Assembly (NCBI GenBank): GCA_900299205.1
Contig: OMIW01000095.1
Coordinates: 1 to 18,412 of the forward strand
Length of the DNA stretch: 18,412 nucleotides
Direction: 5' to 3'
Origin: Pseudomonadota bacterium
GTDB taxonomy: Bacteria > Bdellovibrionota_C > UBA2361 > OMIW01
Below are positions 1 through 6,583 of the stretch, one piece after another. The notes under the pieces were generated by a model. The model was given only the letters and a program-made list of their open reading frames with translations, did no database searches and had not been told where the DNA came from. Position 1 is the stretch's first letter, and every line of letters starts with the position of its first letter. The position numbers were made by a program, and so were the translations under genes.

Positions 1-5
1 CCCCC

Positions 6-1229
6 ATGACAACCCCCGCGCCCCTCTCGCTTCCCGTCACCTACGATCTCACCTGTGCCGCTCTCCCGCACATTCGCGCAAACCTTGACGTCACCCCCCT
101 CTCCCGCTCTATCGGCCTTTCCGCGATCACGGGTCGAGATGTTCACCTCAAATGGGATAACAAATTAATAACTGGTTCATTCAAAGAGCGGGGTGCTGTC
201 AATTTTCTTTGCCACCTTCGTGAAGCGGGGGCGGTTCCCGCGGTTTGCGCGGCAAGCGCCGGGAACCACGCCCTCGGGCTCAGTTTTCACGCCAAACGGT
301 TTGGCGTTCGGTGTGTGCTCGTGATGCCGAAATCGGCTCCTCTCGTCAAGGTACAATCATGCGAGCGCAACGGAGCGGAGATTATCCTCTTCGGAGACAC
401 CTTTAACGATGCCTTTACCCATGCCCAAGAACTGTGCGCTGCGAAGGGCTACACCTTCATCCCCCCCTTCAATCACCCTCTCATCATCGCGGGTCAGGCC
501 TCGGTCGCGCACGAGCTCCTCGAGCAGTCTGCGGATTTTGATTCTGTGATCGTGCCAGTTGGTGGTGGTGGGTTGCTTTCTGGAATGATCACGGTGCTCC
601 GCGCGATGAGGCCCGATGTGTACATCATGGGAGTACAATCGAGTTGGGCCGTGATGTACCGCGACAGTGGGTGGAGTGGGCTACCGAAACTCCAACCGAT
701 GACGATTGCAGACGGAATAGCAGTAAAACAGCTCGGGGATATTACCGGACCAATCATCAAGGCAGGTGCCGACAAACTTGTTTCGGTCAACGAACAGGAA
801 ACCGCAGCAGCGTTGATCCAGTTTCTCGAACGGGAGCACGCCGTCGTTGAGGGCTCAGCGGCTGTCACCCTTGCGGCGCTCAACGCAGGTCACCTTCCTG
901 GGCGGTACAAAAAACCCGTCCTCATGGTCTCGGGGAGCAATATCGATGTGAATCTTCTCGCTCGGCTCCTCGGGCGCGAGATGAGTCAACGGGATCGGCT
1001 CCTCAGATTGCGGGCCTCGCTCCCCGATCGCCCGGGGGTGCTCCACTTCCTCTCTGGGGTGATCGCGAACGAAGGTGCCAACGTCCTTGAGGTCACCCAC
1101 GACAGGTCTTTTGCTCGCGAACCGGGAAATGTTGAGATTACCCTCGTGCTCGAAATTCGAGATGCTGCTCAAAAAGGGCGCATTATCAGCCTGTTGGAGA
1201 CATCGGGGATTCCGGTATCGGTACTCTGA
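6..1229 (+). CDS. ilvA: Threonine dehydratase (threonine ammonia-lyase) with C-terminal ACT domain
   Basis: A PLP enzyme of fold type II that deaminates threonine to 2-oxobutanoate and ammonia in the cytoplasm, feeding isoleucine synthesis or threonine catabolism. The Schiff-base lysine is K60 in TGSFKERGA. A glycine-rich phosphate-binding loop (VGGGGLLSG) lies near residue 187. The last ~75 residues form a single ACT domain (LPDRPGVLHFLSGVIA onward), as in the short ~400-residue class rather than the long two-ACT IlvA. At 407 residues the length is normal. Only five bases precede the ATG, so the promoter and ribosome site are outside the window. The usual E-N-L-Q before the lysine motif reads D-N-K-L-I. 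The family call is firm; biosynthetic (ilvA) versus catabolic (tdcB-like) is not resolved. Confidence 0.93.
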   Translation: MTTPAPLSLPVTYDLTCAALPHIRANLDVTPLSRSIGLSAITGRDVHLKWDNKLITGSFKERGAVNFLCHLREAGAVPAVCAASAGNHALGLSFHAKRFGVRCVLVMPKSAPLVKVQSCERNGAEIILFGDTFNDAFTHAQELCAAKGYTFIPPFNHPLIIAGQASVAHELLEQSADFDSVIVPVGGGGLLSGMITVLRAMRPDVYIMGVQSSWAVMYRDSGWSGLPKLQPMTIADGIAVKQLGDITGPIIKAGADKLVSVNEQETAAALIQFLEREHAVVEGSAAVTLAALNAGHLPGRYKKPVLMVSGSNIDVNLLARLLGREMSQRDRLLRLRASLPDRPGVLHFLSGVIANEGANVLEVTHDRSFAREPGNVEITLVLEIRDAAQKGRIISLLETSGIPVSVL

Positions 1230-1368
1230 TGAGCGTATCATCCTCAGAGGGGCGACGGGCCATGCGAACTGGTGGCTTAAGGACCACAGACTCAGCTATA
1301 ATAAGGAGGTTACTTAACGGCATTCTCTTCCCCAAGTCGCATCTGCCCTCTACTCCTCTGCTCCTCGT

Positions 1369-2244
1369 ATGGCTCACTCATCAAGACATAAACAGAGAGG
1401 GCCTTTTGGGGGGGCAAATTCGCTTGCCTCGGTAGAGGATCCTCTCACCCACGCGACATCAGCGGCTCTTTTTCCCGAGGAAGGCCTATGGGAAGGTCCT
1501 TTAAATCGGCGTGACAGCGATAGCTCCGACCTCTACGAGGGTAGGCTGACTATGACTCCCGGCAATCAGCCGACCCTCGAGATAAATGATCATACGGAAG
1601 TGACACCCTCAAGAAACGGGCGCCATCGGGGAGCGGAAGATACCTCTCGAGGCGGAGATCGTTTATTTTCGCCAATTGAAGACAATCGGGGCATCGTTGT
1701 CGCGGATCAAGAGACTGAGTTTCACGGCGGTGATGGTAATGACGGAGGACGCACCTTTACCCCGTTCTCCTCGTCTGGTGAGACTATCTCAACCGGACAC
1801 TACCCCGAGATTGGAGCATCGGTGGGGCGAACGCCAGCTACTCCTCTGACCTCCTCATTGGTGCCCGTTCCACTCCGACGTCGGAAGGGAACCATCGTGA
1901 CATACGAGACGGGTCGCCATGAGAGAGCATCAACGGCAAGCCAGGGGTGGGCAGCATCGTTTACCCGTCGAAAGCAATCTCCGAAATCAGCCCGTTTCGA
2001 GGCCCTCGTTCCTCCCGACGAGAGTGTGATAGATTACCTCATCACGACCATAGCTCGCTGGTTGGAGCGCTTGCGGGACCGAGTGCTTCCCCGGCCAGTT
2101 CAACAATCGCGGCAATCAACGGGAACAAAGAATCTGAAGGGTGGGCGCTCCGGAAACAGACAAGATGATGGACTCAGTGACGAGTCAGGTGTCGCACCCC
2201 AAAGACGGAAGGAGAGGCCTTCAGGGGCGATTCCACGGAGATGA
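1369..2244 (+). CDS. Hypothetical low-complexity protein (weak call, possibly decayed)
   Basis: An 876-base open frame that I do not recognise. Residues ~1-190 are polar and rich in Ser, Thr, Gly, Arg and Asp, probably disordered. Around residues 208-240 there is a more ordered, amphipathic stretch (VIDYLITTIARWLERLRD). No signal peptide, membrane segment or catalytic motif is visible. The ATG at 1369 has no ribosome site. An in-frame ATG at 1552 has an AGGGTAGG six bases upstream and is a better start (230 residues). A consensus TATAAT (1297-1302) and a perfect AAGGAGG (1303-1309) lie upstream, but no usual start codon sits at the right distance from that AAGGAGG. Other frames also look protein-like near 1947-2168 and 2165-2309, so this may be a frameshifted remnant or not a gene. 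Confidence 0.35.
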   Translation: MAHSSRHKQRGPFGGANSLASVEDPLTHATSAALFPEEGLWEGPLNRRDSDSSDLYEGRLTMTPGNQPTLEINDHTEVTPSRNGRHRGAEDTSRGGDRLFSPIEDNRGIVVADQETEFHGGDGNDGGRTFTPFSSSGETISTGHYPEIGASVGRTPATPLTSSLVPVPLRRRKGTIVTYETGRHERASTASQGWAASFTRRKQSPKSARFEALVPPDESVIDYLITTIARWLERLRDRVLPRPVQQSRQSTGTKNLKGGRSGNRQDDGLSDESGVAPQRRKERPSGAIPRR

Positions 2245-2391
2245 TGCAGCGTCCTTTGGGGATCCTGCAGATGGATTACCAAACCTCGCTGGAAATGTCT
2301 CGATGTAATAGCGAGTCTATGGCAGACGAGATGATTCGATAATGGATTGGGTTAAGTAAACGAGCTCTTATTTGCTCGGAAAGGGTGTGTC

Positions 2392-4059
2392 GTGAACGCT
2401 GTACTACCGGTTCCATCGAAAGGATTGCCATCCCCGGAGGCAAACCTTAGCACTGCCTCTTTTCCCTTTTTCGATATCCTTGACCTGAAAACTGCGGTAG
2501 ACGCAACTACTCGCGCGGCTGTTGTTACTCACCTATCACCAGAAACGCTCGCGCACCGTGACCCATTAGTGATCCGCTCACTTATCGATGAATTGTGGGG
2601 ATACTGTCGTCAGCGAAAAGAACAGGAAGTTGGCCAAGCTTGGAAGCAGGAAAGATGCGGCGATGCCCTCTCGGCGGAGGAGGATCTCCTCTTCCCGGCC
2701 GTCATCACGTTACTTCACGCTGAGGCGATAGCTCTGTCGCCAAAAAGAGCGGTTGATGAACCCCATTTTGGGACCGCGCCAGAGGAACTTCTCACCAAAA
2801 ACCGGATAAGCGCGCAGCTCGATGAGATTATTGACCCGAGCAGACCGATCCCCCCCGATAGGTATGTATCAACAGGACTCTCAACCGATGGCAAACACAT
2901 CTTTGTCGTTCCTGATATCCACGGGAATTACGAACTGCTCCACAAGTCTCTCGACTACATCGGGCAGCAGCTCCGCGCGCAAGATATTGACCCCAAGAAT
3001 GTGGTTCTTGTTCAATTGGGAGATATTATCAATAAGGGCCCCGAATCAGCAAAAGCTTTGGGCGTGATGAATGCCCTCAAGGGGACAGATTCATCGTCAT
3101 CACTCTCCCGTGGCGAAGCGACTGGGGGATCGTTGTGCTTTGACTCCGTTGTGAAAAATCTCGGCCTTTCAGGAATTGGCGAAGTAGCTCTGCTGCGAGG
3201 CAATCACGAGGACTTAGGCAATCTCGGAATGCATCTTAACTCCGATGCCCCCATCGACGATTATGCTCGCGACACCTCTGACGCGCTCTTTCGGTATGGA
3301 CTTCGGGAAACCGTCCTCTCCGTCATTCGGGATTACCCCGATGCGTTTTCGCCTGAGGATGCGCGATGGCTCACTGCCGCCGTGGAATCGTTTCCGATAA
3401 GGGGTAACAACGATGACGGATGGTCCTGGAACAGAGTCCAAAAGCGAAATGCCGAGGGTGCACCTACTCAGGAAGAAGTGAGGACTTTTTTCGACACATT
3501 CAGGAGTATCTGGGGTCGAGGATTAGAGGAGAGCAGGCTCTCAGCATTTGCCGCCTCTCTCAAACCTGCGCACCGCGTCGGCGACTTTGTATTCACCCAT
3601 GCCGGTCCACCAAAAGATGCTCAACACATGCGCTCTTTGCAACAACACCTTGAACCAAACGGTGGTAATCCGCTACCGCAGCACACGTTGGACCACATTC
3701 TCAACGACCATTCGGCTTCTGACAAAAAACTTCTTGAAAAGATTACCGCAGCTCTTGGTCCAGCATCGGGCTTATCCTCTGTGCCCGCCGGCTTTGTCTT
3801 TGGACACACTCCCGGGGGATGTTTCGAGCTCTCGCAATCATCCGCTCCCCTCCTCGCGATCGGTCTCGACCTTGGCGTTGGTTCCTCAGGGCTTGCTCTT
3901 CCTCTCCTCCACATTAATCCCGACGGGCGGGCATCAATACTTCTCGCGCTCCGCTCTCACGATGGCATCGTGCCGGTTGCCGTCAATCCTGCCAGGTTCC
4001 TCCCTCCGGCGGGGCACTCTGGCCTGCCCGCTCGCGCGCCTATTCTCCGCCCCGCATGA
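2392..4059 (+). CDS. PPP/ApaH-like metallophosphoesterase
   Basis: A calcineurin-like phosphoesterase of the PPP/ApaH branch, predicted to hydrolyse phosphoesters with two metals. The motifs appear in order: PDIHGN (D175, H177), GDIINKGP (D211), RGNHED (N271, H272), THAGPP (H403) and FGHTPG (H472). Motif II lacks the second Asp seen in protein phosphatases (GDxxDRG); ApaH-type enzymes also vary there, so this need not mean loss of activity. The first ~165 residues precede the catalytic domain and match nothing I know. Between motifs III and IV there is a long insert (~130 residues). The GTG start is chosen because AAAGGG lies six bases upstream. A CGAGC/GCTCG inverted repeat sits just before that site. 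The substrate (protein, dinucleotide or other) is unknown. No signal peptide, so probably cytoplasmic. Confidence 0.85.
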   Translation: MNAVLPVPSKGLPSPEANLSTASFPFFDILDLKTAVDATTRAAVVTHLSPETLAHRDPLVIRSLIDELWGYCRQRKEQEVGQAWKQERCGDALSAEEDLLFPAVITLLHAEAIALSPKRAVDEPHFGTAPEELLTKNRISAQLDEIIDPSRPIPPDRYVSTGLSTDGKHIFVVPDIHGNYELLHKSLDYIGQQLRAQDIDPKNVVLVQLGDIINKGPESAKALGVMNALKGTDSSSSLSRGEATGGSLCFDSVVKNLGLSGIGEVALLRGNHEDLGNLGMHLNSDAPIDDYARDTSDALFRYGLRETVLSVIRDYPDAFSPEDARWLTAAVESFPIRGNNDDGWSWNRVQKRNAEGAPTQEEVRTFFDTFRSIWGRGLEESRLSAFAASLKPAHRVGDFVFTHAGPPKDAQHMRSLQQHLEPNGGNPLPQHTLDHILNDHSASDKKLLEKITAALGPASGLSSVPAGFVFGHTPGGCFELSQSSAPLLAIGLDLGVGSSGLALPLLHINPDGRASILLALRSHDGIVPVAVNPARFLPPAGHSGLPARAPILRPA

Positions 4060-4555
4060 ACCGCTCCATCCGCCGCACCGTCTGAGCACTCATGTGATGT
4101 TCAGCCCCCTCTGAATCGAGCTCAGCTATGCGACGCGGAACCCCGAGGAACAGGAGAAAATCTCGCACTATCTCGTGGCGTCGGCGCGACCGTCGCGCCA
4201 ATCGACGCCCCGAATCGGTAAGCTCGACCGGTTTATGTCGGGCAAGGACAACAAACCCCTCTTTCTCGAGCCGCTGCAACGTGCGAACCGCTGTCACATG
4301 AGAAACCCCATGCTCGGCGGCAATTCGGCCTACCCGGGCCTCCCCCTCCGTTTCGATAAGCCCGAGGACGAGCTCGGTATAATCCTCAGCCATCTCCCTG
4401 CCATGCTGAAGTCGGAGGGCATGGAACCTTCGGGAAGGAGAGGGGCGTTCAGGGGTTGATGCAGCGCGCTGAGTGTTCATTCGCGGCTCGTCCTCACAAG
4501 ACTCCCGACCTCGGGCATTCCGCCTACCCTCCGAACCCCTTTTTCTGATACTCAT
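4040..4555 (-). CDS. mntR: MntR-type DtxR-family metal-responsive repressor
   Basis: A cytoplasmic winged-helix regulator that binds DNA when loaded with Mn(II). Helix-turn-helix at about residues 72-103 (RIAAEHGVSHVTAVRTLQRL), wing to ~115, then a helical metal-binding and dimerisation domain. All six MntR metal ligands can be assigned: D58 and E61 (EDYTEL), H127 (RRHEIV), and E149, E152 and H153 (SEGAEHHMS). There is no SH3-like third domain, as in MntR rather than DtxR/IdeR. The start at 4555 gives 171 residues and follows GGGGA eight bases upstream. Met26 (4480), with GAGGA upstream, would give 146 residues and is also possible. It is divergent from the tro importer genes, and its predicted promoter overlaps a palindromic operator. 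Its 3' end overlaps the phosphoesterase gene by 20 bp. The function call is strong by motif and context. Confidence 0.9.
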   Translation of the reverse strand: MSIRKRGSEGRRNARGRESCEDEPRMNTQRAASTPERPSPSRRFHALRLQHGREMAEDYTELVLGLIETEGEARVGRIAAEHGVSHVTAVRTLQRLEKEGFVVLARHKPVELTDSGRRLARRSRRRHEIVRDFLLFLGVPRRIAELDSEGAEHHMSAQTVRRMERFMRGGE

Positions 4556-4569
4556 ACCAATATCCCCGG

Positions 4570-4598
4570 TTGACCATCGTTGTAGCCTACGCTACATT
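4570..4598 (+). promoter_or_regulatory. Predicted sigma70-like promoter of troABCD
   Basis: TTGACC (4570-4575), a 17-base spacer, then TACATT (4593-4598). The -10 is weak (4 of 6 matches). CATTAT at 4595-4600 is an alternative with a 19-base spacer. The spacer contains the MntR-like palindrome, so a bound repressor would block polymerase. Predicted by eye only. Confidence 0.5.
4581..4596. promoter_or_regulatory. Predicted MntR operator (perfect 16-bp palindrome)
   Basis: TGTAGC-CTAC-GCTACA: six-base arms separated by four bases, located between divergent mntR and troA. The core TAGC-N4-GCTA and the arm spacing match the MntR box known upstream of enterobacterial mntH (ATAGC-N4-GCTAT). It lies within the tro promoter spacer and over the -10/+1 region of the predicted mntR promoter, so one site could control both directions. 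That MntR binds it is an inference. Confidence 0.75.
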
Positions 4599-4624
4599 AT
4601 AAAGAAGAGGATTAATGAGGTAAA
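4596..4624 (-). promoter_or_regulatory. Predicted promoter of mntR
   Basis: On the minus strand: TTTACC (4624-4619), a 17-base spacer, then a consensus TATAAT (4601-4596). Transcription would start near 4589, inside the palindrome, leaving a leader of about 34 bases before the ATG at 4555. The layout predicts autorepression by MntR. Confidence 0.55.
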
Positions 4625-4640
4625 GGAGGATATCGCACCT

Positions 4641-5603
4641 GTGTTGACTTCGCTCATCGCCGTTATTTTCTCCCTGATAACGACCGTTGCTGCCCCGCTT
4701 GCTGCATCAGCTGAAACGCCACTCCGGGTGGTGACGACCACCGGCATGATAACCGACACCGTCCGCGAGATCGCTGGCGATAGAGTATCGCTCACGGGTC
4801 TGATGGGGGCGGGAGTGGACCCACACCTGTTCAAAGCGACTCGCTCAGATATAGCTCATCTAAGCTCCGCCGATATCGTTTTCTATAACGGACTTCTCCT
4901 CGAGGGAAAATTGATCGATGCGCTCGGCCGAATGAAAAGTGCGGGCAAGGCAGTACATCCTCTCGGCGAGCAAATCGAGCGCTCAGCTCTCAGGGAGCTC
5001 GACGGCTTTCCTGGTCAATTTGACCCACATATCTGGATGGATCCTCAAGCATGGGAGAAAATAGTTCCTGTTATCGCCCAAGCCCTCGCTGCAACCGATC
5101 CGACGGGTGCCTCCTCCTACCACTCTACGGCCATTCAGTATCAGGAGAAGCTCCGCGAGCTTGATCGGTATGCACTCCGTGTGCTCTCCAGCGTCCCACC
5201 TGAATCACGGGTACTCATCACAGCACACGACGCGTTTGGCTACTTCGGGCGGCGCTATGGATATACGGTTCGAGGTATCCAGGGTCTCTCTACCGAATCG
5301 GAGGCGGGTGTCAACGATATTGAACGGCTGGTCGACGAAATAGTTTCCCGTTCAATTAAGGCGGTATTCGTTGAAAGCACGGTTCCGAGCCGCTCAATAA
5401 CCGCCCTCATCGAAGGTGCTCAAGCACGGGGTCACTCCGTGACGATAGGGGGCCAATTGTTCTCAGATGCGATGGGAGCTAACGGGACATACGAAGGGAC
5501 CTACCTCGGTATGATCGATCACAACGTGACCACGATTGCTCGCTCTTTGGGTGGCAACGCCCCAGCGGATGGGATGAGTGGAAAATTAGCGGGAGCGCAC
5601 TGA
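4641..5603 (+). CDS. troA: TroA-type periplasmic metal-binding protein of an ABC importer
   Basis: A cluster A-I (ZnuA/TroA/PsaA) solute-binding protein that captures Mn(II) or Zn(II) outside the inner membrane and hands it to the permease. The GTG at 4641 is chosen because AAAGGAGG ends 11 bases upstream and a signal peptide begins at once: a hydrophobic core, then ASA|ET with cleavage after residue 24. Open frame extends upstream to 4473 but crosses the promoter and operator, so it is not the coding start. Metal ligands by family alignment are H62 (VDPHLF), H130 (DPHIWMDP), H196 (TAHDAFGYF) and D276 (LFSDAMG). This three-His/one-Asp set matches TroA rather than the Glu-containing PsaA/MntC set. 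Length is 320 residues, normal for the family. First gene of the tro operon. Confidence 0.93.
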   Translation: MLTSLIAVIFSLITTVAAPLAASAETPLRVVTTTGMITDTVREIAGDRVSLTGLMGAGVDPHLFKATRSDIAHLSSADIVFYNGLLLEGKLIDALGRMKSAGKAVHPLGEQIERSALRELDGFPGQFDPHIWMDPQAWEKIVPVIAQALAATDPTGASSYHSTAIQYQEKLRELDRYALRVLSSVPPESRVLITAHDAFGYFGRRYGYTVRGIQGLSTESEAGVNDIERLVDEIVSRSIKAVFVESTVPSRSITALIEGAQARGHSVTIGGQLFSDAMGANGTYEGTYLGMIDHNVTTIARSLGGNAPADGMSGKLAGAH

Positions 5604-5698
5604 TGAGAAAAAGATGCGATGGCCTCATCGACGGGGAACATCCATCGTAAGTATTCAGCCCAACTTTCTCATAGAGTTATTAGAAAGGGATCAAAAGC

Positions 5699-5761
5699 AT
5701 GGAAAGTTCGGTGATTTTGGAGGTTGTTGGAATTATATGGGTGAATAGATACCATCGATGA
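5699..5761 (+). CDS. Possible 20-residue leader peptide coupled to troB
   Basis: A tiny open frame starting [25 protein letters not shown] lies upstream, and its TGA overlaps the troB ATG (ATGA at 5758-5761). The troB start itself has no recognisable ribosome site, so translation of this frame could deliver ribosomes to troB. The peptide has no known relatives that I can recall. This is a translational-coupling hypothesis, not an established gene. Confidence 0.3.
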   Translation: MESSVILEVVGIIWVNRYHR

Positions 5762-6573
5762 AGCTCTTCAGCCGAACTACTCCCGTTTCCTCGCTCGCCG
5801 GTCGACCGGAGCACAGTCCGACGAGCCCGCTCTCGGTTCATGCGATGACCGTCGCATACCATCAACGGCCCGTGATTTGGGATGTTGAATACGAAGCACC
5901 CGCTCAGGCACTCATCGCTATCGTGGGACCGAATGGTGCGGGAAAATCTACCTTCATGAAGGCATGCCTCGGAATTATCCCCCGTGCGACGGGGCTTGTC
6001 GAGTTCTGGGGAAAGCGATTCGAGGAACAACGACACCGCGTCGGATACGTTCCCCAACGGGAATCGGTCGATTGGGATTTCCCCGTGTCAGCCATCGATG
6101 TTGTGTGTATGGGGCGTTATGGAATGATCGGCTGGTTTCGACGGGTTTCACGAGAACACCGCAGTCGCGCCATGGAATGTCTCGAAATGGTCGGACTCTC
6201 CGATTTCGCTCACCGACAGATCAATCAACTCTCGGGAGGACAACAACAACGGGTATTTCTTGCTAGGGCGCTCGCTCAGGAAGCGTCGCTCTATTTTATG
6301 GATGAACCGTTTGCCGGAGTTGACGCAGCCACCGAGCGTTCGATCGTCGAAATACTCAAACAGCTGAAAGCGGATGGAAAAACTGTGATAGTTGTCCACC
6401 ACGATCTCTCCACGGTGGCTGACTACTTCGATAACGTGGTACTTCTAAATACCCGCATCATCGCGCACGGGCCTGTCTCCTCAACGTTCACCAACGATAA
6501 TCTTCGCCGCACTTATGGTGGGCGGCTGACGATCCTCGAAGAGGTGGGTGAATCGATGGCTTCTCAGCGGTAA
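5758..6573 (+). CDS. troB: ATPase subunit of the Tro-type metal ABC importer
   Basis: The cytoplasmic nucleotide-binding subunit that powers metal import. Walker A is GPNGAGKST (57-65), the Q-loop is Q100 (YVPQRE), the signature LSGGQQQR (158-165), Walker B MDEP with D182 and E183, the D-loop GVDA, and the switch His is H215 (VVHHD). The [12 protein letters not shown] stretch is typical of the Mn/Zn (TroB/MntB/ZnuC) branch. The 271-residue length is slightly above the usual ~250 because of about 25 extra N-terminal residues. Met30 (5845) is an alternative start but also lacks a ribosome site. The ATG at 5758 overlaps the stop of a 20-codon frame. It lies 154 bases after troA, a gap holding inverted repeats, and just before the first permease gene. 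Confidence 0.94.
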   Translation: MKLFSRTTPVSSLAGRPEHSPTSPLSVHAMTVAYHQRPVIWDVEYEAPAQALIAIVGPNGAGKSTFMKACLGIIPRATGLVEFWGKRFEEQRHRVGYVPQRESVDWDFPVSAIDVVCMGRYGMIGWFRRVSREHRSRAMECLEMVGLSDFAHRQINQLSGGQQQRVFLARALAQEASLYFMDEPFAGVDAATERSIVEILKQLKADGKTVIVVHHDLSTVADYFDNVVLLNTRIIAHGPVSSTFTNDNLRRTYGGRLTILEEVGESMASQR

Positions 6574-6583
6574 CGGCTTCTTT

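Noticed and set aside
494-1241. Long minus-strand frames inside the threonine dehydratase gene
   Set aside because: They are antisense shadows of a clearly conserved enzyme.
1229-1435. 68-codon frame overlapping the threonine dehydratase stop by TGATG
   Set aside because: The overlap looks like coupling, but the product has no recognisable features and the frame ends without a following gene.
4473-4640. Upstream extension of troA to an ATG at 4473
   Set aside because: It would place the promoter, the operator and part of antisense mntR inside troA and bury the signal peptide; AAAGGAGG and the signal sequence point to the GTG at 4641.
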